Notes: a model not told the origin generated them from the letters alone. A stretch of 64,000 nt of DNA from Agromyces aureus (GCF_001660485.1 NZ_CP013979.1:1178001-1242000), one strand, 5' to 3'; positions 33,776 through 43,156 are shown, counted from the first letter of the stretch. Program-made: numbers and translations.

Positions 33776-35296
33776 ATGAGCATCATGACCACCGCACGCC
33801 TCACCGTCGACCCGCACTTCGCGGTCGGCCGCATCGATCGCCGCGTCTTCGGCGGCTTCGTCGAGCACCTCGGCCGCCACGTCTACGACGGCATCTACGA
33901 GCCCGGTCACGAGACGGCGGATGCCGAGGGCTTCCGCTCAGACGTCATCGATCTCGTGAAGGAGCTCGGCGTCTCGACCATCCGCTACCCGGGCGGCAAC
34001 TTCGTCTCGGGATTCCGCTGGGAGGACTCGGTCGGCCCGCGCGAGGCGCGCCCGCGTCGCCTCGACCTGGCGTGGCACTCGACCGAGACGAACGAAGTCG
34101 GCCTGCACGAGTTCCAGGGCTGGCTCGACAAGGTCGGCAGCGACCTCATGCTCGCGGTCAACCTCGGCACGCGCGGCACGCTCGAGGCCCTCGACCTGCT
34201 CGAGTACACGAACATCGCGGGCGGAACGGCGCTCTCGCAGCAGCGCATCGACAACGGCCGTACCGACGCGTTCGGCGTGAAGATGTGGTGCCTCGGCAAC
34301 GAGATGGACGGCCCGTGGCAGCTCGGGCACCGCTCGGCCGACGACTACGGCAAGATCGCCTCGCAGACCGCGAAAGCGATGCGCCAGCTCGACCCCTCGG
34401 TCGAGCTCGTGGTCTGCGGCTCGTCGAGCGCGCACATGCCGACCTTCGGCGAGTGGGAGCGCGTCGTGCTCACCCACGCATACGACGACGTCGACTACAT
34501 CTCGTGCCACGCCTACTACGAGGAGCGCGACGGCGACCTCGACTCGTTCCTCGCGTCGGCGGTCGACATGGACCACTTCATCGACTCGGTCGTCGCGACG
34601 GCCGATCACGTGAAGGCCGTGAACGGCAGCTCGAAGTCGATCGACATCTCGTTCGACGAGTGGAACGTCTGGTACATCGAGCGCTTCCACGGCGTCGACA
34701 AGATCGAGGGGCTCGACAACTGGCCGGTCGCCCCGCGCCTGCTCGAGGACGTCTACTCGGTGGCCGACGCGGTCGTGTTCGGCAACCTCATGATCTCGCT
34801 GCTGAAGCACGCCGACCGGGTCACGAGCGCCTCGCTCGCGCAGCTCGTCAACGTGATCGCGCCGATCATGACCGAGCCCGGCGGCATCGCCTGGCGTCAG
34901 ACGACGTTCTTCCCGTTCTCGATCACCTCACGTCTCGCGCAGGGCGAGGCGCTCGAGCTGAAGCTCGACGCCCCGACCTACTCGACGAAGGCGTACGGCG
35001 AGGTGCCGCTCGTCGATGCCGTCGCCACGCACGACGCCGAGACCGGCCGCTCGGCCGTGTTCCTCGTGAACCGCTCGCAGACCGAGGCGCTCACCGTCAC
35101 GGTCGACATCAGCGGCCTGGGCGAGGTCTCGGTGCTCGAGTCCCACACGCTGTCCGACGACGACGTGTACGCGAAGAACACGCTCGAGCAGCCCGAGCGC
35201 GTCGCGCCGCACGCGAACGAGTCGATCGCGATCGACGGCGGCGAGCTGACGATCACGCTCCCGCCGGTGTCGTGGACGGCCGTCTCGCTCGGCTGA
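33776..35296 (+). CDS. abfA: alpha-L-arabinofuranosidase, GH51
   Basis: A 506-residue intracellular GH51 enzyme removing alpha-L-arabinofuranose from arabinan and arabinoxylan fragments. RRVFGGFVEHLGRHVYDGI starts the fold; the acid/base is Glu176 in WCLGNEMDGPW and the nucleophile Glu295 in ISFDEWNVWY. A C-terminal beta-domain begins near residue 400. An alternative ATG three codons downstream is possible. It follows the importer genes by about 90 bases and probably belongs to the same LacI-controlled operon, processing the imported oligosaccharides. A hairpin follows. Confidence 0.95.
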   Translation: MSIMTTARLTVDPHFAVGRIDRRVFGGFVEHLGRHVYDGIYEPGHETADAEGFRSDVIDLVKELGVSTIRYPGGNFVSGFRWEDSVGPREARPRRLDLAWHSTETNEVGLHEFQGWLDKVGSDLMLAVNLGTRGTLEALDLLEYTNIAGGTALSQQRIDNGRTDAFGVKMWCLGNEMDGPWQLGHRSADDYGKIASQTAKAMRQLDPSVELVVCGSSSAHMPTFGEWERVVLTHAYDDVDYISCHAYYEERDGDLDSFLASAVDMDHFIDSVVATADHVKAVNGSSKSIDISFDEWNVWYIERFHGVDKIEGLDNWPVAPRLLEDVYSVADAVVFGNLMISLLKHADRVTSASLAQLVNVIAPIMTEPGGIAWRQTTFFPFSITSRLAQGEALELKLDAPTYSTKAYGEVPLVDAVATHDAETGRSAVFLVNRSQTEALTVTVDISGLGEVSVLESHTLSDDDVYAKNTLEQPERVAPHANESIAIDGGELTITLPPVSWTAVSLG

Positions 35297-35304
35297 GCGC
35301 GCAG

Positions 35305-35331
35305 GCGGCCGCCGCGCGATGCGGCGGCCGC
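35305..35331 (+). terminator. terminator after the GH51 gene
   Basis: GCGGCCGCCGC and GCGGCGGCCGC form an 11-bp perfect stem with a five-base loop, eight bases after the stop codon. Confidence 0.75.
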
Positions 35332-35419
35332 TGACGGCCCGACCGTCGTACGGTGGTGATGGCCGTGAGGCCGCGCCGCGGCATCCGCTCGATCCCGCAT
35401 CGCACACGACAGGAGCACG

Positions 35420-36727
35420 ATGACGGAACGCACGAACGCCGGTCGCAACTGGGCCGGCAACCTCGCGTACGGCGCCGCACGCATCGCTCGGCCGGCCTCG
35501 GTCGACGAGCTGGCCGAGGTCGTGGCCGCGGCGGCGGGCGGGAGCGGGGCCGAGGGCGCCACGCGCGTACGCGCCCTGGGCTCCCGGCACAGCTTCAACC
35601 GCATCGCCGACACCGACGGCCTGCTCATCGAGACCGCCGGCCTGCCGCCGCGTGTCGAGATCGACGCCGCAGCGCGCACCGTGCGCGTCTCGGCCGGTCA
35701 GCGATACGGCGAGGTCGCCGAGGCACTCGACCGCGAGGGTTGGGCGCTCTCGAACCTCGCGTCGCTGCCGCACATCTCGGTGGCCGGCGCGGTCGCCACC
35801 GGAACCCACGGCTCGGGCGACCGGCGCGGGTCGCTCGCGACGCAGGTCGCCGCGCTCGAACTCGTCACGGCCGACGGCTCCGTGCGGTGGCTCCGCCGCG
35901 GCGAGCCCGACTTCGACGGCGCGGTCGTCGCGCTCGGTGCGCTCGGCATCGTCACGTCGCTCGAGTTGGACCTCGAGCCGACCTACGAGGTCGCGCAGAC
36001 CGTGTTCGAACGGCTTCCGATCGAGGCGGTGCTCGCCGATCTCGACGCCGTCACGGGCCTCGCGACCTCGACGAGCCTGTTCACGACCTGGCGCGACCCC
36101 GACGTCATCGACCAGCTGTGGCTGAAACAGCGAACGGATGCCGCGGCATCCGCTGCTCTGCCCGGCGTGCTCGCGGCGATGGGCGCCCGACCCGCGAGCG
36201 CGAAGCGGCATCCGTTGCCGGGTGTCTCGGCCGAGCACTGCACCGACCAGCTCGGCGTTCCCGGCCCGTGGTTCGCGCGGCTGCCGCACTTCAAGCTCGG
36301 CTTCACGCCATCGAACGGCGACGAGCTGCAGTCGGAGTTCCTCGTGCCGCGCGAGCATGCCGCCGACGCGATCGCCGCGGTGCGCGGGCTCGCGGGCTCG
36401 ATCGCCCCGCTGCTGCAGGTGAACGAGATCCGCACGGTCGCGGCCGACACGCTCTGGCTGTCGTCGTCGTTCGAGCGCCCGGCCGTCGGCCTGCATTTCA
36501 CCTGGCTGCCGGACCAGCCCGCGGTCGAGTCCCTGCTGCCGACGCTGCAGGCCGCGCTCGCGCCGTTCGAGGCGCGACCGCACTGGGGCAAGCTCTTCGA
36601 CGTCACCGAGGCGAGCGAGCGGATGCCGCAGCTCTACGCTCGCTGGAACGACTTCCGTTCGCTCAGGGCCAGGTACGACCCGAACGGCGTGTTCCGCAAC
36701 GAGCTGCTGGAGCGTCTCGGACTCTGA
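35420..36727 (+). CDS. aldO: alditol (xylitol) oxidase, FAD-dependent
   Basis: A 435-residue flavoprotein of the vanillyl-alcohol-oxidase family, closely patterned on Streptomyces AldO. NWAGNLAYGA opens the protein; His57 in LGSRHSFN matches the covalent FAD-His of AldO; SLPHISVAGAVATGTHGSGD is the FAD-binding loop, and ARYDPNGVFRNELL ends the protein. AldO oxidises xylitol, sorbitol and other alditols to aldoses with release of hydrogen peroxide. AGGAG precedes the ATG. The GGATGCCGCGGCATCC palindrome is embedded at 36135-36152 in a surface-loop region. Its place next to xylose/arabinose loci suits polyol use. Confidence 0.88.
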   Translation: MTERTNAGRNWAGNLAYGAARIARPASVDELAEVVAAAAGGSGAEGATRVRALGSRHSFNRIADTDGLLIETAGLPPRVEIDAAARTVRVSAGQRYGEVAEALDREGWALSNLASLPHISVAGAVATGTHGSGDRRGSLATQVAALELVTADGSVRWLRRGEPDFDGAVVALGALGIVTSLELDLEPTYEVAQTVFERLPIEAVLADLDAVTGLATSTSLFTTWRDPDVIDQLWLKQRTDAAASAALPGVLAAMGARPASAKRHPLPGVSAEHCTDQLGVPGPWFARLPHFKLGFTPSNGDELQSEFLVPREHAADAIAAVRGLAGSIAPLLQVNEIRTVAADTLWLSSSFERPAVGLHFTWLPDQPAVESLLPTLQAALAPFEARPHWGKLFDVTEASERMPQLYARWNDFRSLRARYDPNGVFRNELLERLGL

Positions 36728-36760
36728 ATCCGGCTCGCGAGGTCGCGCCGCGGACACGAC

Positions 36761-36797
36761 GGAGCCCCCGGATCGCGAGATGCGACCCGGGGGCTCC
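36761..36797. terminator. bidirectional terminator between alditol oxidase and GH3 genes
   Basis: GGAGCCCCCGG and CCGGGGGCTCC form an 11-bp stem with a 15-base loop between two converging genes. Confidence 0.8.
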
Positions 36798-36809
36798 GGT
36801 GCGTTCGGG

Positions 36810-39554
36810 TCAGTCGAACAGGTCGGTCTTCAGCACGGCGAACAGGACGGCGTGCACGCGGTCGCGCAGGCCCTCGCCCACGCCGACCGGGTCGGCCTCG
36901 AGCGCCGCCTTCGTCTGGTTCGCGGTCGACGTGGGCAGCATCGCGAGCATCAGGTCGTTGCCGTAGCGCACCGCAAGCGCCGGATCCATCCAGCCGCCGA
37001 GCACCGCATCGGTCGAGACGACGCCGTCGAAGCCCCACTCGCCGCGGAGCACGTCCTGCAGCAACTGCTCGTTGCCACCGGCCCAGCGGCCGCCGATGTT
37101 GATGAAGGACGACATCGCGCCCGTGACATCCGCCTCCTTGACCGTGATCTCGAAGGGCCGCAGGTAGAGCTCGCGCAGGGCCTGCTCGTCGACGAAGACG
37201 TTCATGCCGGGAGCGCGGGCGCTCACCTCCTGCTCGTTGAGGGCGAAGTGCTTCATGAAGGTCAGCACGCCCTTGCTCTGGGCGCCCTCGACCATCGCGG
37301 CGCTCATCCTGCCCGAGAGCAGCGGGTCCTCCGAGAAGTACTCGAAGTTTCGACCGCCCATGGCAGTGCGGTGCAGGTTCATGCCCGGGGCGTACCAGCC
37401 CTGCACGCCGTACGCGTTCGCCTCGGTGCCGACCGCCTCGCCGAGGGCCTCGGCCAGCGCGTCGTTCCACGTCGACGCCACCACGACCTGCGTCGCGAAC
37501 GACGCGGCCCCGAGGTCGCCGAAGAGGTAGTTCAGGCCGGCCGGGCCGTCGAGGAGCACGGACTTCGGGATGCCGACTCGCTCGACGCCCTCGGTCACGT
37601 AGGCGCCGTTCGCGAAGAGCGCGATCTGCTCGTCGGCCGTGAGCTGGTCGAGGAACTGCTCCCACTTCGGGTCGTCGTAGTCGAGGCCGCGCAGGTCGGC
37701 GAGCACGAGGCCGTGGTCGGCGCCGTACGTGGGCGCCTCGCCCTCGGCGGGCGCGATCTCGGGGTCCATGCGCTCGAGGAGCTCGTCGGATGCGACGAGG
37801 TCCAGGTCGGAGCTGTCGGGGTACGTGCCCTCCCAGTCGCTGCGGGACAGGGTGGTGAGGCCGTCGCCGGCGTAGCCGAAGCGGTTCTCGAGGGCGACGC
37901 CCGTGGTCTCGTCGGTGTCGTAGACGACATCCGAGGCGATCTCGGTCGCGAAGGCGGCGACGGGCGTGTGCACGTCGGTGCCGACCGTGATGCCGTACGT
38001 GCCCCGCTCGAGCAGGTAGGCGCCGTTCGCGTCATCCCACGAGGCCATGTCGCGCTTCGCGAACGTGACCGTCACGGTCTCGGATGCGCCGGGCTCGAGC
38101 AGCGAGGTCTTCGCGTACCCTGCGAGCTCGATCGCGGACTTCTCGATGCCGCCCGCGGTGTACGGGGCCGAGAAGTAGACCTGCACGACGTCCTTGCCCG
38201 AGACGTCGCCGGTGTTCGTCACGGTCACGTCGACGCTGATGTCGTCGTCGCCGACCACCGGCTGCGCGGCGTTCCAGGCGAAGTCCGTGTAGCTCGCGCC
38301 GAAGCCGAACGGGTACTGCACGGCGGCGTCGTAGCCGGCTTCGTCGTCGAGGTAGCGGGTCTCGTAGTAGCGGTACCCGACGTAGATGCCCTCCTCGTAC
38401 TCGAGCACGCTGCGCGAGGTGTTCTCGTAGCGGAAGTCGCCGAGGTTCTCGGCCGCGGGGGCATCGGCGACATTGCGCGCGTAGGTGTCGGTGAGGTGGC
38501 CCGACGGGTTCACCTGACCCGTCAGCACCTTCGCGAGCGAGACGGCGCCGAGCGGGCCGGGGGTGCCGATCCACACGGCGCCCGTGATCTGCGGGTACTC
38601 CTCGACGAAGCCGAGCTCCATCTGGTTGCCCGAGTTGACCACGACGACGACGTCGTCGAAGTTCGCGGTCACGGTGTCGAGGAGGTCGCGCTGCGCGTCG
38701 CTGATGCGCAGGCTCTCCGCCGTCAGGTCGGCGGCCTCGGAGGCGCCCGAGCCGATCACGACGAGCGCGGTGCCGGAGTAGTCGCGGGCCTGGGCGAGCA
38801 CGTCGTCGGTGAGGTAGTCGGGTTCTGGCTCGGCCGCGTCGCCGCTCGTGAGCATCGCCAGGATGCCGAGCAGGCCGCTGGGCGCGCCGGAGTCGGTCTT
38901 CGCGCCGGCGTCCTCCATCGCGGAGCGCAGCTCGCCGTTGACTTCCACGCCCTGCTGCTCGAGTGCGTCGTACAGGCCGACGGCGCTCGCCTGGTTCGCA
39001 CCACCGGATCCGGCGCCGCCGAACCGGAGGTTGAACGACGCGAAGCTGAAGACGTTCAGGCGCGTGTCGGCGAGGGGCAGCACGTCGCCCTCGTTCTTCA
39101 GGAGCACGATGCCCTCGTCGGAGATCGCCTCGGTGACGTCGGCGCTCTGCACCCGGGCGGCATCGCCCGCGGCGGTCGAGCTGTCGAGTTCGATCGACGT
39201 GAGACGGCCGATGTCGCGCACGACGGGGGCGGCGAGCACCGCGATGACGGCGACGATCGCGACGGCGATGCTCCAGCCGACGATGCGGCGGGGGCGCGCC
39301 TCGACCTTGCGGTAGGCGCGCTCGCGACGCTTCAGCTCGCGGCGCTCGGCGCGCGACATCGAGGCGCGGGCCGCCTTGCGCTCCTGCTTCGCGGTCGAGC
39401 GGGCCTCGCGGGCGGCGGCACGGTCGGCCGCCTTGGCCGCCGTGCGGTCTGCGGGCGACATCGCCTTCAGCTCGGCCTTGCGCGCGCGCTTCGCGGCCTT
39501 CTCGGCCTGGACGCGGGCGACCGCCTCCTGCTTGATCTCTTTCCGGGTGGGCAT
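36810..39554 (-). CDS. membrane-anchored GH3 glycosidase with permuted domain order
   Basis: A 914-residue protein. Residues 1-90 are a highly basic, Ala/Arg/Lys-rich, probably helical cytoplasmic segment; residues 91-113 are one membrane helix (GWSIAVAIVAVIAVLAAPVV), leaving the rest outside. The GH3 sandwich domain comes first (EGIVLLKNEGDVLPL near residue 147) with its fibronectin-like part, and the TIM barrel follows (VGIPKSVLLDGPAGLNYLFG near 650, MKHFALNEQE, nucleophile Asp in DGVVSTDAVLGGWMDP near 870). This is the reverse of the usual order. Both catalytic-domain signatures are intact, so activity is plausible. It starts three bases after the stop of the canonical GH3 gene and is probably co-transcribed with it. 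Confidence 0.9.
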   Translation of the reverse strand: MPTRKEIKQEAVARVQAEKAAKRARKAELKAMSPADRTAAKAADRAAAREARSTAKQERKAARASMSRAERRELKRRERAYRKVEARPRRIVGWSIAVAIVAVIAVLAAPVVRDIGRLTSIELDSSTAAGDAARVQSADVTEAISDEGIVLLKNEGDVLPLADTRLNVFSFASFNLRFGGAGSGGANQASAVGLYDALEQQGVEVNGELRSAMEDAGAKTDSGAPSGLLGILAMLTSGDAAEPEPDYLTDDVLAQARDYSGTALVVIGSGASEAADLTAESLRISDAQRDLLDTVTANFDDVVVVVNSGNQMELGFVEEYPQITGAVWIGTPGPLGAVSLAKVLTGQVNPSGHLTDTYARNVADAPAAENLGDFRYENTSRSVLEYEEGIYVGYRYYETRYLDDEAGYDAAVQYPFGFGASYTDFAWNAAQPVVGDDDISVDVTVTNTGDVSGKDVVQVYFSAPYTAGGIEKSAIELAGYAKTSLLEPGASETVTVTFAKRDMASWDDANGAYLLERGTYGITVGTDVHTPVAAFATEIASDVVYDTDETTGVALENRFGYAGDGLTTLSRSDWEGTYPDSSDLDLVASDELLERMDPEIAPAEGEAPTYGADHGLVLADLRGLDYDDPKWEQFLDQLTADEQIALFANGAYVTEGVERVGIPKSVLLDGPAGLNYLFGDLGAASFATQVVVASTWNDALAEALGEAVGTEANAYGVQGWYAPGMNLHRTAMGGRNFEYFSEDPLLSGRMSAAMVEGAQSKGVLTFMKHFALNEQEVSARAPGMNVFVDEQALRELYLRPFEITVKEADVTGAMSSFINIGGRWAGGNEQLLQDVLRGEWGFDGVVSTDAVLGGWMDPALAVRYGNDLMLAMLPTSTANQTKAALEADPVGVGEGLRDRVHAVLFAVLKTDLFD

Positions 39555-39557
39555 TTC

Positions 39558-42041
39558 TCAGTTCGCTTTCGGGTCGCGGTTCTTGGTGGCGCGCAGCGTC
39601 CATGCCGCGCTGATGAGGCGGCGTGCGCCGCGGAAGAAATGACGGTTGACCATGAGGAGGAGGCCGTCGAGCATGTCCTCGTCGAACGCCCCGCCCGACA
39701 GGCGGGGGATCGACCGGAACGGCAGGTCGAGCGCGAAGTGCGTGTTGTTCGCGGCGAGGGGGCGCCCCAGCCGCATGAGCACGTCGTGGCTCGTCGTGAT
39801 CAGCCAGTACAGGAGCCCGGCGAAGCCGCCGCGGCCCTTCGTCTGCGCGATGATGTCGTCGCGCGAGAGCGGTCGGTCGAGCGACCACTCCGAGGCGGGC
39901 AGCTCGCGGCCGAGCAGCGTCGCGAACTCCTCGGCGCCGACCACGTCGACGTGCCCGGAGACGTAGTGCGGCAGCGCGTCCTCGCCGGCGAACGACCAGG
40001 GCTCGCCGTCGACCTCGATCGGTGCGCCCAGGCGGATGTCGCGCGACGACGCCCCGGCGAGCACCGCGTAGGTGCCGGGCACCGTGCGCCAGTCGTGCGT
40101 GGTGACGTCGTACGCATCGAAGGCGTGCTCCACGAGGGCGACCTCGACGACGGCGCGCTCGCCGGGCTCGAGCGAGACCTTCGCGAAGCCGCCCAGCTCG
40201 CGCGGGGCGCGGAAACGGCCGCTCGCGGCATCCGGAGCCTCGAGGTAGATCTGCACGATCTCCGAGCCGGCGCGCTCGCCCGTGTTGGTCACGGTCACGC
40301 TGACGGTCGATCGACCGGCGACGAGGTCGGAGTACGCGAACGTCGTGTAGCTCAGCCCGTGCCCGAACGGATAGCGCACGGGGGCGCCGACCTTGTCGTA
40401 GTGGCGGTAGCCGAGGTAGATGCTCTCGCGGTGCTCGCTCGTCGCCTCGGTGAGGCGGAACGTCGCCGACGACGCGACATCCTCGTACCGGAGCGGGTAG
40501 GTCTCGGCGAGCTTGCCGCTCGGGTTGACCGCGCCGGTGAGCGCGTCGACGAACGCCCGCCCGCCGCCCTGGCCCGCGAGGTAGCCGTGCAGGATCGCGT
40601 CGACGCGGTCGGCGAAGGGCAGCTCGACGGGCGCGCCGCCCGCGAGCACGACGATCACGGCCTTGCCGAGGGCGATGAGCTCGTCGGCGAGGTCGAGCTG
40701 GTTCTGCGCGAGGCGCATGTGGGTGCGGTCGACCGCCTCGGCCTCGGCCGACTCGTCGAGGCCGAGGAACAGCAGCACGGTGTCGGCCCGCCCGGCGAGC
40801 TCGACGGCTCGGCGGCGGAGCCGCTTCGACGAGCCGTCCATGCGCGAGAAGCCGGGCTCGAAGCCGACCACGTCGAGCGCGGAGTCGTGCAGGGCGTCGA
40901 GGGGCGAGTCGATGCGGGTCGGATTCACGAGCGAGCTGCCGGCGCCCTGGTAGCGGGGGGTGCGGGCGAAGTCGCCGATGACGGCGATGCGTCCGGCGCG
41001 CGGGCCGAGCGGCAGTGCGCCGTCGCGGTTGGCGAGCAGCACGAGCGAGCGGCGGGCCGACTCGACCGCGAGTTCGTGGTGCGCGTCGAGGTCGGCGGGG
41101 GAGGCGTGGGAGGCGTGGCCTGAGCCCGCGCCGCTGCCTTCGGCGCTGGTCGGCGTCGGCGTCGGCGTCGGCGCCGTGCGCTCGATGAGCGTGAGCAGTT
41201 CGGCAACGCGGGCGTCGAGCACGGCGACGTCGAGCGCGCCCGACTCGACCGCATGTACGATCTCGGCATCGGTCACCCCGTTCGTCGACGGCATCTCGAG
41301 CGCATTGCCGGCGACGAGGCCGGCGACGCGGTCGTTGCTGCCGCCCCAGTCGGTCACGACGAGCGCGTCGAAGCCCCAGCGGCGGCGCAGGATGTCGAGC
41401 ATGAGCTCGTGGTTCTCGTTGGCGTAGGTGCCGTTGACCCGGTTGTACGAACTCATCACGGTCCAGGCGTCGCCGTGGGTGATCGCGATGCGGAAGCCCT
41501 CGAGGTAGAGCTCGTGCATGGCCCGCTCGTCGACGATCTCGTCGATCGACATGCGGTGCGTCTCCTGGCTGTTGACCGCGAAGTGCTTGGCCGACGCGGC
41601 GACGCCCTGCGACTGCACGCCGGCGATGAACGCGGCCGCCATCGTGCCCGCGAGCACCGGGTCCTCGGAGAAGTACTCGAAGTTGCGGCCGGCCAGCGGG
41701 TTGCGCTTGATGTTGAGGCCGGGGCCGAGGAGCACGCTGACCCGCTCGGCCGCGGCCTCGGCACCGAGCGACTCGCCGACACGACGGAGCAGGTCGACGT
41801 CCCAGCTGTTCGCGAGCGTGGCGGCCGTGGGGAAGCAGGTCGCCGGGATGCTCGCGTTCAGGCCGAGGTGGTCGGCCGCACCGCCCTGCTTGCGCAGGCC
41901 GTGGGGGCCGTCGGTGAGCATGATCGACGGGATGCCGAGGCGGTCGATCGCCTTGGTGTTCCAGAAGTTCGCGCCAGACATGAGCGACGCCTTCTCGGCC
42001 AGGGTCAGCTGTTCGAGCAGGCGCTGGACACTCTCGGGCAT
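39558..42041 (-). CDS. GH3 beta-glucosidase-like glycosidase, canonical order
   Basis: An 827-residue cytoplasmic GH3 enzyme. The barrel includes LTDGPHGLRKQ, GRNFEYFSEDPVLAG, AKHFAVNSQE and the nucleophile Asp231 in ALVVTDWGGS. A Thr-Pro/Ser-Gly linker (TAPTPTPTPTSAEGSG) precedes the sandwich domain near residue 335; a PA14-free fibronectin-III domain (YPFGHGLSYTTFAYS) follows, and about 120 extra C-terminal residues form a helical tail (LLYWLITTSHDVLMRLG) seen in some beta-glucosidases. GAGGAG precedes the ATG. First gene of a two-gene operon, divergent from a TetR regulator with a perfect operator between them. Substrate is probably a beta-gluco-oligosaccharide. Confidence 0.92.
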   Translation of the reverse strand: MPESVQRLLEQLTLAEKASLMSGANFWNTKAIDRLGIPSIMLTDGPHGLRKQGGAADHLGLNASIPATCFPTAATLANSWDVDLLRRVGESLGAEAAAERVSVLLGPGLNIKRNPLAGRNFEYFSEDPVLAGTMAAAFIAGVQSQGVAASAKHFAVNSQETHRMSIDEIVDERAMHELYLEGFRIAITHGDAWTVMSSYNRVNGTYANENHELMLDILRRRWGFDALVVTDWGGSNDRVAGLVAGNALEMPSTNGVTDAEIVHAVESGALDVAVLDARVAELLTLIERTAPTPTPTPTSAEGSGAGSGHASHASPADLDAHHELAVESARRSLVLLANRDGALPLGPRAGRIAVIGDFARTPRYQGAGSSLVNPTRIDSPLDALHDSALDVVGFEPGFSRMDGSSKRLRRRAVELAGRADTVLLFLGLDESAEAEAVDRTHMRLAQNQLDLADELIALGKAVIVVLAGGAPVELPFADRVDAILHGYLAGQGGGRAFVDALTGAVNPSGKLAETYPLRYEDVASSATFRLTEATSEHRESIYLGYRHYDKVGAPVRYPFGHGLSYTTFAYSDLVAGRSTVSVTVTNTGERAGSEIVQIYLEAPDAASGRFRAPRELGGFAKVSLEPGERAVVEVALVEHAFDAYDVTTHDWRTVPGTYAVLAGASSRDIRLGAPIEVDGEPWSFAGEDALPHYVSGHVDVVGAEEFATLLGRELPASEWSLDRPLSRDDIIAQTKGRGGFAGLLYWLITTSHDVLMRLGRPLAANNTHFALDLPFRSIPRLSGGAFDEDMLDGLLLMVNRHFFRGARRLISAAWTLRATKNRDPKAN

Positions 42042-42130
42042 GGATCTCCTCGGACGACGTCGGTCGATGGTCCGACCGGTGGGTGCCGGCGGACCTGCTG
42101 CGCACCGGGGTGCGCGGTGCTATCGTAACC

Positions 42131-42153
42131 GAATTCCACCAATGGTGGAATTC
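42131..42153. promoter_or_regulatory. TetR operator between the GH3 and TetR genes
   Basis: GAATTCCACC and GGTGGAATTC, ten-base perfect arms, are separated by AAT. A TACGAT -10-like element for the GH3 operon lies immediately beside it on the minus strand, so binding would occlude the promoter. Confidence 0.85.
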
Positions 42154-42193
42154 AGGCGATGCGGCGAGGAGGCCGTGCGAGCATGGAGACATG

Positions 42194-42817
42194 ATGGCGA
42201 CCGACGACGAACTGATCGAGCACCTCGAGGGCTACGTCAACGGGCGCGCCACCAAGCACCAGATCGTGGCCAGGGCGGCCGAGGCGTTCGCGCAGCAGGG
42301 TTTCCACGGTGCCTCGGTGCGCGGCATCGCGCGGGCCGCCGGTGTCGACCACTCGACGCTGCTGCATCACTTCGGCAACAAGACCGCGCTGCTGCAGGCC
42401 GTGCTCGAATGGCAGGACGCGCAGCACCTGCCCGACGACCTGTCGATGCTGACGGCCACGGCCACGCCCGAGTCGGTCGCCGACGGATTCGTCGAGACCG
42501 CCCGACGCAACCGCGCCGCCCCTGGGCTCGTGCAGCTGCTCTCCGTGATGACGGCCGAAGCCGGCTCGCCCGACCACCCGGCACGCGAGTTCATGGCCCG
42601 CCGTCAAGTGATCCCGCGCGACATCATGGCCGCGACGATCCGCGCGCAGCGCCTCGCCGGCGCGGTCGACGACGACGGCCTCACGCCAGAGCAGAGCGCC
42701 GCGGTACTGATCTCGACGTGGGAGGGGTTGCAGGTCTACGACGCGCTGCACCCGGGCGAGCTCGACGTGCCCGACCTGCTCGGCCGAGCGCTGCGCCGTG
42801 CCTTCGGGCTCGACTGA
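42194..42817 (+). CDS. TetR-family regulator
   Basis: A 207-residue TetR-family protein. The helix-turn-helix lies at residues 15-60 (ATKHQIVARAAEAFAQQGFH, GIARAAGVDHSTLLHHFGNK). The C-terminal ligand domain has the TetR_C-like pattern with LVQLLSVMTAEAGSPDHPAR. Two adjacent ATG codons occur; the second (42194) is preferred because GGAG then stands five bases upstream. It is divergent from the two GH3 genes and probably represses them; sugar or lipid effectors are both possible. Confidence 0.9.
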   Translation: MATDDELIEHLEGYVNGRATKHQIVARAAEAFAQQGFHGASVRGIARAAGVDHSTLLHHFGNKTALLQAVLEWQDAQHLPDDLSMLTATATPESVADGFVETARRNRAAPGLVQLLSVMTAEAGSPDHPAREFMARRQVIPRDIMAATIRAQRLAGAVDDDGLTPEQSAAVLISTWEGLQVYDALHPGELDVPDLLGRALRRAFGLD

Positions 42818-42851
42818 GCGCCCGATCACGCGCGAGCGCGCGGCGGGTCGA

Positions 42852-43100
42852 TTAGCCGCCCGCGAACGGCGGCAGGATGTCGACCTGCTCGCTGAGCGCC
42901 GCGGCCGGGTCGCGTTCGACGCGCCCGCCCACGAGGAAGGAGCCCGACCGCAGCACGCGCTCCATGGGCGCGCCGTAGCGGTCGAGGAGCACCTCGCGCA
43001 GATCGGCGACGGTGGCGGATGCCGCGAGCTCGAGCCGTTCCTCTTCGAGACCGGCTGCGTCGGCGGCTGCGGCGAAGTATCGAACGGTCACGAGCGTCAC
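42852..43100 (-). CDS. moaD: MoaD/ThiS-family sulfur carrier
   Basis: An 82-residue ubiquitin-fold sulfur carrier ending in the required Gly-Gly (DILPPFAGG). VTVRYFAAAADAAGLEEERL matches MoaD, the small subunit of molybdopterin synthase, more than ThiS. It starts at GTG. The divergent moeB-like gene would adenylate its C-terminus. The dinucleotide supports molybdenum cofactor synthesis, needed by the xanthine dehydrogenase encoded downstream. Confidence 0.88.
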   Translation of the reverse strand: MTLVTVRYFAAAADAAGLEEERLELAASATVADLREVLLDRYGAPMERVLRSGSFLVGGRVERDPAAALSEQVDILPPFAGG

Positions 43101-43156
43101 GGGTTCGATGCTACCCGGCCGGATGGTGGCAGGCGGGCGCGTGCGAGGATGGCAGC

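Noticed and set aside
36780..41123. Very long open frame (over 1,400 codons) on the plus strand opposite the two GH3 genes
   Set aside because: It mirrors the third-position GC bias of the GH3 genes, shows Val/Glu/Arg/Gly-rich shadow composition and no family motif; the minus-strand GH3 signatures are unambiguous.
42083..42190. Longer TetR protein starting at 42083
   Set aside because: The extension would be translated from the operator palindrome itself; GGAG stands just before the later ATG pair.
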